A stretch of 64,000 nt of DNA from Hymenobacter sp. BRD128 (GTDB taxonomy: Bacteria; Bacteroidota; Bacteroidia; Cytophagales; Hymenobacteraceae). Below, piece by piece: positions 50,861 through 59,950 of this stretch (position 1 is its first letter; the number at the start of each line of letters is the position of its first letter). The stretch is taken from NCBI RefSeq assembly GCF_013256625.1, contig NZ_CP053908.1, forward strand, positions 2,418,001 through 2,482,000, in the 5' to 3' direction. A program made the position numbers and the translations under genes. The notes under the pieces were generated by a model that was not told where the DNA came from, ran no database searches, and was given only the letters and a program-made list of their open reading frames with translations.

Positions 50861-51961
50861 GTGCCCACTCTTTATTTTATTCTACACGGCCTGGGGCTGC
50901 TGCTGGGTGCCGCCGGTTTGCTGGCCACGCTGCTGCCACTTTTGCGCCAAACTGCCTGGTGGATTCGCGTATTTGACTTTCCGCGCCTTCAAATAGTGGC
51001 CGGGCTGCTGCTCGGGCTCTTGCTGCTCGGGCTGCCGGGCAGCCGGCCGGCGCTGGCCCACGCGCCGCTGCTGCTCGTAGTACTTAGCGTGGCGGTAGTG
51101 TACCAGGCTACGCGCATCTGGCCCTACACGCCCTGGCACCGCAAGCAGGTGCAGGACAGCCAGCGCCGCCCTACCGACCCCAACCACGTTAGTCTGCTCG
51201 TAACCAACGTGCTGATGTATAACCGCGATGCTTCGCGCTGCCTGGGCGTCATCCGCGAGCAGCAGCCCGATATTGTGCTGGCCGTCGAAACCGACGAATG
51301 GTGGCTGAGCCAGCTCGCCGGCCTCACTCCAGAATACCCGCACACCTGCCACGCGCCGCTGCCCAATACCTACGGCATGCTGGTATTTTCGCGCCTGCCG
51401 CTGCTCGACAAGGAAATACAGTTTATTCTCGACCCAGGTATTCCATCGTTCCACGGGCGGGTGCGGCTGCCCAGCGGCGTCGAGGCCAATCTGCACTTCG
51501 TGCATCCCAAGCCGCCCGCGCCGCAGGAGTCGAAAACCAGCACCCGGCGCGATGCCGAGCTGCTGCTGGTAGGCCGCGCCATTCAGCACCACGACGGGCC
51601 GACCATCGTGGCCGGCGACCTCAATGATGTGGCCTGGAGCCATACTTCCGAGCTGTTTCGGCGGCTGGCCCGCCTGCTCGACCCGCGCGTGGGCCGGGGC
51701 CTGCTGCCCACCTTCCACGCCGATTATAAGCTGCTGCGCTGGCCTCTCGACCACGTGTTTCACTCGGCCCACTTTCGCTTGCAGGACTTGAAGCGCCTGC
51801 CGCACATCGGCTCCGACCACTACCCCATCTACATCCGCCTCAGCTATGAGCCGCAGGGCTGGGAAATCCAGGAAGCCGAGCTGGAGGAAGCCGATGCGGC
51901 CGACCGCCTCGAAGCCCGCGAAAAAATTCAGGAGGCGGCCACTGAAGAAACGGAAGCCTAG
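50861..51961 (+). CDS. Membrane-anchored endonuclease/exonuclease/phosphatase (EEP) family protein
   Basis: The 366-residue protein starts with GTG and has three N-terminal membrane helices (about 3-24, 42-60, 66-82). An EEP catalytic domain follows, with VETDEWW (metal-binding Glu), HFVHPKPP, the D-x-N motif in VAGDLNDVAW and the C-terminal S-D-H in GSDHYPI. This is the layout of DNase I-like phosphodiesterases of the YafD/EEP type, whose substrates (nucleic acid, lipid or phosphoester) are unknown here. The C-terminal 40 residues are a Glu/Ala-rich coil. It is followed by a strong hairpin. Confidence 0.88.
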   Translation: MPTLYFILHGLGLLLGAAGLLATLLPLLRQTAWWIRVFDFPRLQIVAGLLLGLLLLGLPGSRPALAHAPLLLVVLSVAVVYQATRIWPYTPWHRKQVQDSQRRPTDPNHVSLLVTNVLMYNRDASRCLGVIREQQPDIVLAVETDEWWLSQLAGLTPEYPHTCHAPLPNTYGMLVFSRLPLLDKEIQFILDPGIPSFHGRVRLPSGVEANLHFVHPKPPAPQESKTSTRRDAELLLVGRAIQHHDGPTIVAGDLNDVAWSHTSELFRRLARLLDPRVGRGLLPTFHADYKLLRWPLDHVFHSAHFRLQDLKRLPHIGSDHYPIYIRLSYEPQGWEIQEAELEEADAADRLEAREKIQEAATEETEA

Positions 51962-51992
51962 CGTCCGTCTCTTCAGCCTTGCTCCCTAAGCC

Positions 51993-52042
51993 GAGCGGCC
52001 CGCCCGTTTATCCCGAAGGATAAGCCGGCGGGCCGCTCTTAT
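51993..52042 (+). terminator. Long GC-rich hairpin terminator
   Basis: GAGCGGCCCGCC (51993-52004) pairs with GGCGGGCCGCTC (52027-52038), with an inner TTATCC/GGATAA extension. Only TTAT follows, but the stem is very stable. Confidence 0.8.
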
Positions 52043-52118
52043 AACACTAACCCACAAGTAATTGGCACTTAATAACCCACTAATGATACGTAACGGGACT
52101 TATAACGCTTAACGCACT

Positions 52119-52796
52119 TTATAAAACCTGCTTGCCAGGCTTAGCGCGCAGATTGGCTTCGGCGCTGGCGGGCAGGGTACGGGGCCGGGTAGCCGGCTTA
52201 TCTTTTACACTGGCCATGGGCAGTGGCAGGCGGTGAATAAGGGTACTGAGACGGCCGCGGCCATTGCGCACAATGGGCCGCAGGCTCAGGACCATGCGCT
52301 TGCGGTTGAGGTCGCCGAAGCCCAGCGCGAAGTTGCGCAGCGCCGGCAAGGCATCATTTCCGAGCAGCTTGTACGTGTTCATCTCAAACTCGAAGGGTAC
52401 GCGCACCGAGTCGCGGGGCGGCAGTTCCAAGCTCATGGGCATGCGGCCGGAGCCCAGCACTTTGTTATCGACCAGCACGGTGTAGTCGAGGCCGGTAATG
52501 GAAGTAGGCTCCAGATTGGGATTGTAGGCGTTGAGCCGCACGCGCATTTTCAGCGGCAAGCTCTTATTCACGTAGCCCTCAATAAGTTGATTGCGCTTAG
52601 GCAGGTCAACGTCGCTAGGGGTGCGCAGCGGCAGTACGTTTAGGGTGCCGAGGCTGGCCTGCTCTACGGCGCGCAGCTTTACTTCGGGCATTACGTTGGG
52701 TGAGCCTTCTTGCCGCGTTTCGCGCAGGGTGCAGCTCGTGGCAAACAGCAAGCCCAAGCCCGGCAGCAGCAACGTAAAGCGACGGAGAAGTGACAT
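52119..52796 (-). CDS. LEA14/WHy-type lipoprotein
   Basis: The 225-residue envelope protein has a lipoprotein signal (MSLLRRFTLLLPGLGLLFATSC, C22). The central region (about 55-185) follows the LEA type 2/WHy fold: LNVLPLRTPSDVDLPKRN, then MRVRLNAYNPNLEPTSITGLDYTVLVDN and SGRMPMSLELPPRDSVRVPFEFEM. These domains are common in stress and envelope proteins of Bacteroidota. The last 40 residues are basic (Lys/Arg/Pro-rich). An in-frame ATG at 52814 is an alternative start. Confidence 0.85.
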   Translation of the reverse strand: MSLLRRFTLLLPGLGLLFATSCTLRETRQEGSPNVMPEVKLRAVEQASLGTLNVLPLRTPSDVDLPKRNQLIEGYVNKSLPLKMRVRLNAYNPNLEPTSITGLDYTVLVDNKVLGSGRMPMSLELPPRDSVRVPFEFEMNTYKLLGNDALPALRNFALGFGDLNRKRMVLSLRPIVRNGRGRLSTLIHRLPLPMASVKDKPATRPRTLPASAEANLRAKPGKQVL

Positions 52797-52814
52797 AGCG
52801 GTAACTGTGTTCAT

Positions 52815-53263
52815 GGCCGGACCTACGAAGTGACTTGGCTAAGCGGTTGGCAAAACAAGAAAATAAAAATCGTGCCGGGAACCATTTTTCGTCAAACTTC
52901 TCCCTTTACCGGATGCACCTGTCTTTTAAGACTATTAATAATTGGCAGGTGGGCCGCACACTTCACTTTTACGGTGAATGCTGGCAGTTGGCCATATTAA
53001 AATTTCAACTAACTGGCTGCTAGCGGAAAAAGAACTTACTCTAGAAGTAGTCGCAAATAGTCTGGCTTTGTTAATTATGAGGCAAGTTATATAACAAAGC
53101 GTAATTCAGCAAATCACGTTCTTCAAAATATGCAAACTCACTTTAAATGCTTTTTTAATTTAAATTATTGATTTACAGACAATTTATTTTTTATTAATTG
53201 ATATTTTTATTAGAAAAATACCAATAAATCTTATTTATACGCCAGGTAAAAAAATTGCAATTA
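52815..53263. other. Gene-free stretch with an AT-rich block
   Basis: No gene is seen. The first part is moderately GC-rich. From about 53080 to 53250 it becomes very AT-rich, with long T- and A-runs (for example at 53140-53215), unlike the rest of the window. It serves as the leader/promoter zone of the lipoprotein gene on the minus strand and the 3' side of the modular membrane protein gene. No insertion sequence ends, tRNA or palindrome are visible. Confidence 0.7.
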
Positions 53264-54340
53264 CTAGCCATCGGCTGCCCGGATGATTTGCAGACCCAGC
53301 ACAAGTACAAACACAACTATTCCTAGTACCAGGATGCGCAAGCCGTGCACGCGGTCGGTGGCGCTGTAGCTGTACACGCGGCGGCCATCGGGCAGCAGAC
53401 GACGATTGAAATAGAGCTGATACCCCACCAGCAGCCCAAAGAAGCCGCCTAGCAGCGCCGACAGGTAGCTGCCTACTATCAGCGCTTGGTGGTCCTGGGG
53501 TGGGGCGGCCAGCTCGGCTACGCGGCGCTGCCGCAGTAGCCGCAGGGTATCGGGCGAGATGTCGCGGCCGCGCTGCCGCAGCAGCTGGCCGGCCAGCGCC
53601 ACGTCGTAGGCGCTCCATTCGTCGGGCTTCACCAGCAGGTCGAACAGCTCTTCGTCGGTGAAGCTGAACAGGTAGTGAGTTGGGTCGGCCTGGCTCAGGG
53701 CGTGCGCGTTCATAGCGGCCAGCACCTGGCTAGCCCGCTCAAAGTCACTGAGCTGCACTTTTACAATATACTTGCTGGTCAGCTGGTTATTGGCAAATGA
53801 CGGGTCGAAAGCCAGCTGGCCATTGTCGAAAGCGGTGCGGGCCAGGATGCCCTGCCGGGCTATCGCCGCCAGCAGCGGCTGCGCTGCCTCGGCCGAGGCA
53901 AAGGTCTGGAAATCGCGGAAGTCAGTGCTAGCCTCGAAGATGGTGCCTTGATGGGCATCGGCCAGGTAGGCCGACGACTCGTCGAAGTACTCGCCATCGT
54001 CGCCCTGCACGCGGGCCCCTAGCGTGCGTGCAATAGCTAGCATTTTGCCTAAAATCTCCTCATCGGGGTTCTTCACCGTTACCCGGTCGCTAAAATAGCA
54101 AAACCAAGCGTAGTTACCCGCCACACCATTTTTTGAATAGGGCAGCCACACGCTCTGGCCATCCGACTCGGGATTGATATTGCCATCGGCCAAGTATACC
54201 GGCCACTCAGGGTATTCATCCAGCCGCATTTCGGAGTCGCTCGCCACGTAGTCGAGCCACTCGGCCAGGGTAATAGTGGCGTTATCTTCTTCATCAGCCC
54301 AGCGGGGTACCTTCCGCGTGATGTGTACCTCGTAGCCCAT
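53264..54340 (-). CDS. Modular membrane protein of unknown function
   Basis: The 358-residue protein appears to have three parts. The N-terminus (about 1-120) begins MGYEVHITRKVPRWADEEDN and contains LAEWLDYVASD. It is acidic and reminiscent of immunity-type or other small Asp/Trp-rich cytosolic domains. A middle part (about 175-260) contains YIVKVQLSDFERASQVLAAMN, similar in style to DUF2007-type signal domains. The C-terminal part has two predicted helices (about 290-315 and 330-352). No enzyme motif is visible. It ends 92 bp from dnaK, with a strong terminator between. I do not recognise the family with certainty. Confidence 0.7.
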   Translation of the reverse strand: MGYEVHITRKVPRWADEEDNATITLAEWLDYVASDSEMRLDEYPEWPVYLADGNINPESDGQSVWLPYSKNGVAGNYAWFCYFSDRVTVKNPDEEILGKMLAIARTLGARVQGDDGEYFDESSAYLADAHQGTIFEASTDFRDFQTFASAEAAQPLLAAIARQGILARTAFDNGQLAFDPSFANNQLTSKYIVKVQLSDFERASQVLAAMNAHALSQADPTHYLFSFTDEELFDLLVKPDEWSAYDVALAGQLLRQRGRDISPDTLRLLRQRRVAELAAPPQDHQALIVGSYLSALLGGFFGLLVGYQLYFNRRLLPDGRRVYSYSATDRVHGLRILVLGIVVFVLVLGLQIIRAADG

Positions 54341-54378
54341 AAGTATTTATGCAAGTAAATAGACTGCTAATAAACGCC

Positions 54379-54410
54379 AAAAGGCCGGGAGCTTGCGCTC
54401 CCGGCCTTTT
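54379..54410. terminator. Terminator after dnaK
   Basis: AAAAGGCCGGGAGC pairs with GCTCCCGGCCTTTT around TTGC. It follows dnaK on the minus strand and precedes the modular membrane protein gene. Confidence 0.92.
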
Positions 54411-54431
54411 ACTAGGCCGCTAGGCCGTGGC

Positions 54432-56369
54432 TTATTTGCCGTCTACTTCTTCGTAGTCTACGTCGGTGACGTGGTCGCCGGCCGGCTGGTCCTGGCCGTT
54501 CTGGCCTTGGCCGTCGGCGCCGGTGAAGCCCTGGCCGCCGGGCTGGCCGCCCTGGGCGCCAGCCGCCGCGTACATCTCCTGCGAGGCAGCTTCCCAGGCT
54601 TTGTTGAGGGCAGCTACGCCAGCGTCGATGCTAGCCAGGTCTTTGCTTTCGTGGGCTTTCTTAAGGTCGGCTAGGGCGCCTTCCACGGCGGTTTTGTTGC
54701 CGCCGCTCAGCTTGTCACCAAATTCCTTGAGCTGCTTCTCGGTCTGGAAAATGAGCGAGTCGGCCTGGTTGATTTTGGTGATGCGCTCGGTTTCGGCTTT
54801 GTCGGCATCGGCGTTGGCGGCCGCTTCCTGGCGCATGCGCTCGATGTCCTGCTCCGAAAGACCCGACGAAGCTTCGATGCGGATTTTCTGCTCCTTGCCG
54901 GTGCCTTTGTCTTTGGCCGTCACGTTCAGAATACCGTTGGCATCGATGTCGAACGTAACCTCAATCTGCGGTACGCCGCGCGGGGCGGGCGGAATGCTGT
55001 CGAGGTGAAACTTGCCGATGGTGCGGTTTTGGGAGGCCAGCGGGCGCTCGCCCTGCAGCACGTGGATTTCTACCGAAGGCTGCGAGTCGGAGGCCGTCGA
55101 GAAGGTTTCGGACTTCTTCGTCGGAATGGTGGTGTTCGACTCGATGAGTTTGGTCATCACGCCGCCCATCGTCTCAATACCCAGCGAGAGCGGGGTCACG
55201 TCGAGCAGCAGCACGTCTTTTACCTCGCCGGTGAGCACGCCGCCCTGGATGGCCGCGCCGATGGCAACTACTTCGTCGGGGTTCACACCCTTGCTCGGCT
55301 TCTTGCCGAAGAACTTCTCTACTTCTTCCTGGATGCGCGGAATGCGGGTCGAACCGCCCACGAGAATAACCTCGTCCACTTGCGAAGCGCTCAGGCCAGC
55401 GTCTTGCAGGGCCTTTTTGCAGGGCTCCATCGAGCGGCGCACAAGGTTGTCGCTCAGCTGCTCAAACTTCGAGCGGCTCAGCTTTACCACGAGGTGCTTG
55501 GGGCCGCTAGCCGTGGCCGTGATGTAGGGCAGGTTGATTTCGGTCTCGTTCGAGCTCGACAACTCAATCTTGGCTTTCTCGGCGGCTTCTTTCAGGCGCT
55601 GGAGGGCTAGCGGGTCGTTGCGCAGGTCGAGGCCTTCGTTATCGCTCTTAAACTGGTCGGCCAGGAAGTCGATGATAACCTGGTCGAAGTCGTCGCCGCC
55701 CAGGTGGGTGTCGCCGTTGGTGCTCAGTACTTCAAACACGCCGTCGCCCAGCTCGAGAATGGAAATATCGAACGTACCGCCGCCGAGGTCATACACGGCG
55801 ATTTTCTGGTCTTTGTGTTTCTTATCCAAGCCGTAGGCTAGCGCGGCGGCCGTGGGCTCATTGATAATGCGCTTCACGTCGAGGCCCGCGATGGCGCCGG
55901 CTTCCTTGGTAGCCTGGCGCTGGGCGTCGTTGAAGTAAGCCGGCACCGTGATAACGGCTTCGGTTACGGTGGTGCCCAGGTAGTCTTCGGCGGTCTGCTT
56001 CATCTTCTGCAGAATCATGGCCGAGATTTCCTGGGGCGTGTAGTTGCGGTCACCGATTTTCACGGCTACCGTGTTGTTGGGGCCGGCTACTACGTCGTAA
56101 GCCACGTATTTCTGCTCCTGGGTCACTTCGTTGAAGTGGCGGCCCATGAAGCGCTTGATGCTGGCAATGGTGTTTTTGGGGTTGGTAACGGCCTGGCGCT
56201 TAGCCGGGTCGCCTACCTTGCGCTCGCCCTTGCCGTTGTCCAAGAAAGCGACAATCGACGGCGTAGTGCGGCGGCCTTCGGAGTTCGGGATTACAACCGG
56301 CTCGTTGCCTTCCATTACGGCGACGCACGAGTTGGTGGTGCCCAAGTCAATACCGATGATTTTGCCCAT
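54432..56369 (-). CDS. dnaK: Chaperone DnaK (Hsp70)
   Basis: The 645-residue protein is full length for DnaK. Nucleotide-binding domain: GIDLGTTNS (about 6-14), [23 protein letters not shown] (about 190-202) and [11 protein letters not shown] (about 331-341). Substrate-binding domain and lid follow, with [23 protein letters not shown], and a Gly/Gln-rich linker before the tail VDYEEVDGK, the analogue of the E-E-V-x-D end. It folds new and stress-damaged proteins with DnaJ and GrpE; neither gene is next to it. No CIRCE element (GAGTGC-type inverted repeat) is present upstream, so HrcA control is not indicated here. Confidence 0.97.
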   Translation of the reverse strand: MGKIIGIDLGTTNSCVAVMEGNEPVVIPNSEGRRTTPSIVAFLDNGKGERKVGDPAKRQAVTNPKNTIASIKRFMGRHFNEVTQEQKYVAYDVVAGPNNTVAVKIGDRNYTPQEISAMILQKMKQTAEDYLGTTVTEAVITVPAYFNDAQRQATKEAGAIAGLDVKRIINEPTAAALAYGLDKKHKDQKIAVYDLGGGTFDISILELGDGVFEVLSTNGDTHLGGDDFDQVIIDFLADQFKSDNEGLDLRNDPLALQRLKEAAEKAKIELSSSNETEINLPYITATASGPKHLVVKLSRSKFEQLSDNLVRRSMEPCKKALQDAGLSASQVDEVILVGGSTRIPRIQEEVEKFFGKKPSKGVNPDEVVAIGAAIQGGVLTGEVKDVLLLDVTPLSLGIETMGGVMTKLIESNTTIPTKKSETFSTASDSQPSVEIHVLQGERPLASQNRTIGKFHLDSIPPAPRGVPQIEVTFDIDANGILNVTAKDKGTGKEQKIRIEASSGLSEQDIERMRQEAAANADADKAETERITKINQADSLIFQTEKQLKEFGDKLSGGNKTAVEGALADLKKAHESKDLASIDAGVAALNKAWEAASQEMYAAAGAQGGQPGGQGFTGADGQGQNGQDQPAGDHVTDVDYEEVDGK

Positions 56370-56735
56370 GATAGTGTGGGTGCTGAAGTTTAAAGTGAGG
56401 TGGTGTCTGGGTTGGGAATAGGGGCTACGAAGCCGCTGCAGGCCTAGTTACAAGCAGCGTACCAGCCCGTTTTTTCTGCCACTTTGGCGGGGCGCGGTGG
56501 TCCGGAGGCTGGCCACCTGCCAGTGCGACGGCTCTGGCTTGGCCCTCCTACGCAGCAGCCTGCCGAAGTTGCCGTTTCTGCTCGCTAGCCCAGCCGGTGC
56601 ATTCGCAGGCCAAGCTGGGTCGTTGGGCCAAAAATTTATTTTTCAACCCGCAATCCAAATACCTTAGCGCAACCGTTTATGGCGGCAGCTTTTTTCAGCC
56701 TTTCTTTTTTTACTCCCTACCTCATCTCAACTTAC
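56370..56735. other. Divergent control region between dnaK and the CHRD lipoprotein gene
   Basis: No gene is seen. The middle is GC-rich and featureless; the right third is AT-richer and holds a promoter-like box (TACCTTAG, 56660-56667) for the CHRD gene. No heat-shock operator is recognised. Confidence 0.6.
56660..56667 (+). promoter_or_regulatory. Probable -7 box (TACCTTAG) of the CHRD lipoprotein gene
   Basis: This is the same octamer as before the S9 peptidase and PAS sensor genes, one base from TAnnTTTG. It is about 70 bp before the ATG. Confidence 0.4.
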
Positions 56736-57185
56736 ATGAAAAACATTTTCCTCCTCGCTATTGCCGGCTTAGCCTTTACTACTGCCTGCAAGAAAGATGA
56801 CACTACCACCCCGGCTCCGCTGCAGCTTTCGGGCACAATGGCTGCTTCGAATGAAGTGCCGGCCGTGAAAGTAGCTTCCTCGGGCACCGGTACCGTAACC
56901 GGCACCTACGACCCAAGCAGCATGGTGCTCAGCTACACCGTTACGTATTCGGGCCTCACGGGCAACCCTTCGGCCGGACACTTCCACTTCGGCGATGCCA
57001 AGCACTCGGGCAACGTATTTATTACGTTTCCGGCCCTGCCCGCTGCTACCAGCGGCACCGTATCGGGCACCGCTACCCTCACCTCGATGCAGGCCGACTC
57101 ATTTAAGCTCGGGCACGTGTATAGCAATATCCACACTGCCAGCAATGCCGGCGGCGAGATTCGCGCCAACGTACTCGTAAAGTAA
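56736..57185 (+). CDS. CHRD-domain lipoprotein
   Basis: The 149-residue lipoprotein has a lipoprotein signal (MKNIFLLAIAGLAFTTAC, C18). The mature protein is a CHRD domain: GTMAASNEVPAVKVASSGTG (about 32-51), MVLSYTVTYSGLTGNPSAGHFHFG, and the C-terminal YSNIHTASNAGGEIRANV (about 127-144), the most conserved block. CHRD domains occur in chordin and in many bacterial surface proteins; the function is not known. A palindromic terminator follows. Confidence 0.92.
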   Translation: MKNIFLLAIAGLAFTTACKKDDTTTPAPLQLSGTMAASNEVPAVKVASSGTGTVTGTYDPSSMVLSYTVTYSGLTGNPSAGHFHFGDAKHSGNVFITFPALPAATSGTVSGTATLTSMQADSFKLGHVYSNIHTASNAGGEIRANVLVK

Positions 57186-57210
57186 CAGCTCTGGCCTTTC
57201 CGCTGCTATC

Positions 57211-57241
57211 CGAGCCGGCCGCTACCCTAGCGGCCGGCTCG
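57211..57241. terminator. Hairpin after the CHRD lipoprotein gene
   Basis: CGAGCCGGCCGCTA pairs exactly with TAGCGGCCGGCTCG around CCC. The T-tract is poor. Confidence 0.7.
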
Positions 57242-57327
57242 TTGCGTTAAGGGCGGCTAGCGGGGCGCAACTTTGCCGGGCAGCCGTGCATCTTTGACCT
57301 TTACTCCGCTTTCCCCTCCCCTTTTTG

Positions 57328-59820
57328 ATGAAACCCACGCTCCTTGCTGCGCTGCTGCCGGGCTGCCTGCTGCTGGCGGGCCCGGCCCAGGCCCAGGCTC
57401 CCTCTACGCCGATGGCCGCCGCCAACGCGCCCTACCAGCCCTCGGCCACCAAAACCAACGACCTGGTCCACACCAAGCTGGCTGTGCGCTTCGACTACGC
57501 CAAGCGCTACCTCTACGGCCAGGAATGGGTGACGCTGAAGCCCCACGCCGTGGCCACCGACACGCTGCGCCTCGACGCGCAAGGCATGGACATCAAGACT
57601 GTGGCGCTGATGAACGGGGCTAGCCAGCAGCCGCTCAAATACGATTATTCGGATAAGAATAACCTGCGCATCAACCTGGGCCGCGTCTTCAAGCCCGGCG
57701 AGCAGTACGTGGTATACATTGAGTACACGGCCAAGCCCGACGAGCTGCAAGTGCAGGGCTCGGCGGCCATTACCGATGCCAAGGGCTTGTATTTTATTAA
57801 CCCCGACAGCGCGGTAAAGGGCAAGCCGGTGCAAATCTGGACGCAGGGCGAGACGCAAAGCTCGTCGGCCTGGTTTCCCACCATTGACCGGCCCAACCAG
57901 AAGACGACCGAGGAAATCGCCATGACCGTGCCGGCCAAGTACACCACGCTCAGCAACGGCCAGCTGGTGAGCCAGGTGCCCGCCGGCCCCGGCCTGCGCA
58001 CCGATACCTGGAAAATGGATTTGCCCCACTCGCCCTACCTGTTTATGATGGCGGTGGGCGACTTCAAAATCTACAAGGACACGTGGCGCGGCAAGGAGGT
58101 CAATTATTACCTCGAGCCCAAGTACGCGCCGTTTGCCAAGCAGATTTTTGGTAATACGCCCGACATGCTGGAGTTTTTCTCGACCCGGCTAGGGGTCGAG
58201 TTTCCGTGGAATAAGTACGCCCAGATTGTAGCCCGCGACTACGTGAGCGGCGCCATGGAAAATACCACCGCCACGCTGCACGGCGAGCAGGTGCAGATGG
58301 ATGCCCGCGAGCTGGTAGACCGTGAGTACGGCAGCGAGTCGGTGATTGCGCACGAGCTGTTTCACCAGTGGTTTGGCGACTACGTGACGGCCGAGTCGTG
58401 GTCGAACATCACCGTGAACGAGTCGATGGCCGACTTCTCCGAAGCCCTCTACGCCCAGCACAAGTACGGCCAGGATGCCGCCGATGCCCACAACTACCGC
58501 TACGTGCAGGCCTACCTGGCTAGCCCCCGCGATGCAGCCAAGAACCTGGTGCGCTTCCATTACAATAACAAGGAGGACGTATTTGACCTGGTAAGCTACC
58601 AAAAGGGCGGCGCTATCGTGCAGATGCTGCGCACCTACCTGGGCGACGACGTGTTCTTCGCCGGCTTGCAGAAATACCTCACCGACAACAAGTTTGGCAA
58701 CGGCGAGGCCCACCAGATGCGGCTAGCCATGGAAGCCGTGTCGGGCCAGGATTTAAACTGGTTCTACAACCAGTGGTACTACGGCGCGGGCCACCCAGTG
58801 GTAAGCATCGACTACGGCTGGGACGCGGGCAGCAAAACCCAAAGCGTGACCATCAAGCAGACGCAGAGCGGGCAGGTGTTTCAGCTGCCGCTGGCCATCG
58901 ACTACTACGTGAATGGCAAGGCCCAGCGCCAGCGCGTGCTGATGACCCAGGCTAGCCAGACCTTCACCATGCCCCTGGCCGCCAAGCCAGAGCTGGTAAA
59001 CGTGGACGCCGAGAAGTTTACCGTGTGGCAAAAAACTGATAATAAGCCACTAACGGAGAGCCTTTACCAGTACAGCCACGCCCCGCTGTACGTAGACCGC
59101 CGAGAGGCCCTGGCCGCCGCCGTGGCCGCCCAAACCACCAGCCCGGCCGCCCGCGCCGTGGTGCTGGCCGCCCTCAAGGACAAGTTTTACGGGCTGCGCA
59201 TTGCCGCCATCCAGGGCCTGAAAATGGATGATAAGAGCGTGGCCAAAGCCGCTGCGCCCACCCTGCGCCAGCTCGCTACCTCCGAAGCCGAGCCGCACGT
59301 GCGCGCCGCCGCGCTGGTGGCGCTGGGCCAGCTCAAGGACAAGAAGGACAGCAAAGTGCTGGCTGCCGCGCTGGCCAACCAGTCGTATGGGGTGCAGGGC
59401 GCTGGCTTGCAGGGGCTAGCGGAGATTGACGCACCCACGGCGCTGGCCCGCGCTAAAGCCTTGGAAAATGATGCTCACTTGTCGGGAGCCGTGACGGGCG
59501 TGTATGCGCTACACGGCGGCCGGGAGCAGTGGAACTACATCCGCACCGCCTATGATAATGCCCAGGGCCGGGGCCGCTATAATCTCATTCAGCCGATGAT
59601 GCAGATGCTGGGCCGCCTCGACGACCCGACGGCCTTTGGCGAGGACGTGGACCGGCTGCAGGCACTAGCGATGATACCGCAGCTTCGCGCCTACGGGTTC
59701 GACAAGCGCCTGGTGGATGCCATTCAGCAGGGCGCCGCGGCCCAGGCCGGCAAGCCCCACGCGGCCGAAAACCAGGCCAAGGCCGCCGCCGCCGTGCAGG
59801 CTATTCAGGCTGCCAAGTAA
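57328..59820 (+). CDS. M1-family aminopeptidase with HEAT-like C-terminal region
   Basis: The 830-residue exported zinc aminopeptidase starts with a signal peptide (MKPTLLAALLPGCLLLAG, cut near AQAQA). The M1 domain has G-A-M-E-N (about 308-312) for the N-terminal amino group and H342-E-x-x-H346 with E365 (NESMADF) as zinc ligands, with exactly 18 residues between H346 and E365. After about residue 600 comes an Ala-rich stretch of repeated helices of HEAT type. The role is the release of N-terminal amino acids from peptides in the periplasm. A TTG just before the ATG is ignored. A long terminator follows. Confidence 0.95.
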   Translation: MKPTLLAALLPGCLLLAGPAQAQAPSTPMAAANAPYQPSATKTNDLVHTKLAVRFDYAKRYLYGQEWVTLKPHAVATDTLRLDAQGMDIKTVALMNGASQQPLKYDYSDKNNLRINLGRVFKPGEQYVVYIEYTAKPDELQVQGSAAITDAKGLYFINPDSAVKGKPVQIWTQGETQSSSAWFPTIDRPNQKTTEEIAMTVPAKYTTLSNGQLVSQVPAGPGLRTDTWKMDLPHSPYLFMMAVGDFKIYKDTWRGKEVNYYLEPKYAPFAKQIFGNTPDMLEFFSTRLGVEFPWNKYAQIVARDYVSGAMENTTATLHGEQVQMDARELVDREYGSESVIAHELFHQWFGDYVTAESWSNITVNESMADFSEALYAQHKYGQDAADAHNYRYVQAYLASPRDAAKNLVRFHYNNKEDVFDLVSYQKGGAIVQMLRTYLGDDVFFAGLQKYLTDNKFGNGEAHQMRLAMEAVSGQDLNWFYNQWYYGAGHPVVSIDYGWDAGSKTQSVTIKQTQSGQVFQLPLAIDYYVNGKAQRQRVLMTQASQTFTMPLAAKPELVNVDAEKFTVWQKTDNKPLTESLYQYSHAPLYVDRREALAAAVAAQTTSPAARAVVLAALKDKFYGLRIAAIQGLKMDDKSVAKAAAPTLRQLATSEAEPHVRAAALVALGQLKDKKDSKVLAAALANQSYGVQGAGLQGLAEIDAPTALARAKALENDAHLSGAVTGVYALHGGREQWNYIRTAYDNAQGRGRYNLIQPMMQMLGRLDDPTAFGEDVDRLQALAMIPQLRAYGFDKRLVDAIQQGAAAQAGKPHAAENQAKAAAAVQAIQAAK

Positions 59821-59831
59821 AATTTTCTGTC

Positions 59832-59887
59832 GCTAAAAATAAAGGGATAACGGCCGCAATAGGGGCCGTTATCCCTTTATTTTTAGC
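59832..59887. terminator. Very strong bidirectional terminator
   Basis: Arms 59832-59855 and 59864-59887 are exact reverse complements of 24 bases (core AAAGGGATAACGGCC) with T-rich ends both ways. Confidence 0.92.
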
Positions 59888-59950
59888 TCCTAGCTAGGCG
59901 CGGCGGCCTTATACGTTGAACTATCGCGGTGGGTTGCGTGTCGAATAGCC

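Noticed and set aside
56370..56735. CIRCE (HrcA) operator upstream of dnaK
   Set aside because: No TTAGCACTC-type inverted repeat with 9-base spacer is present.
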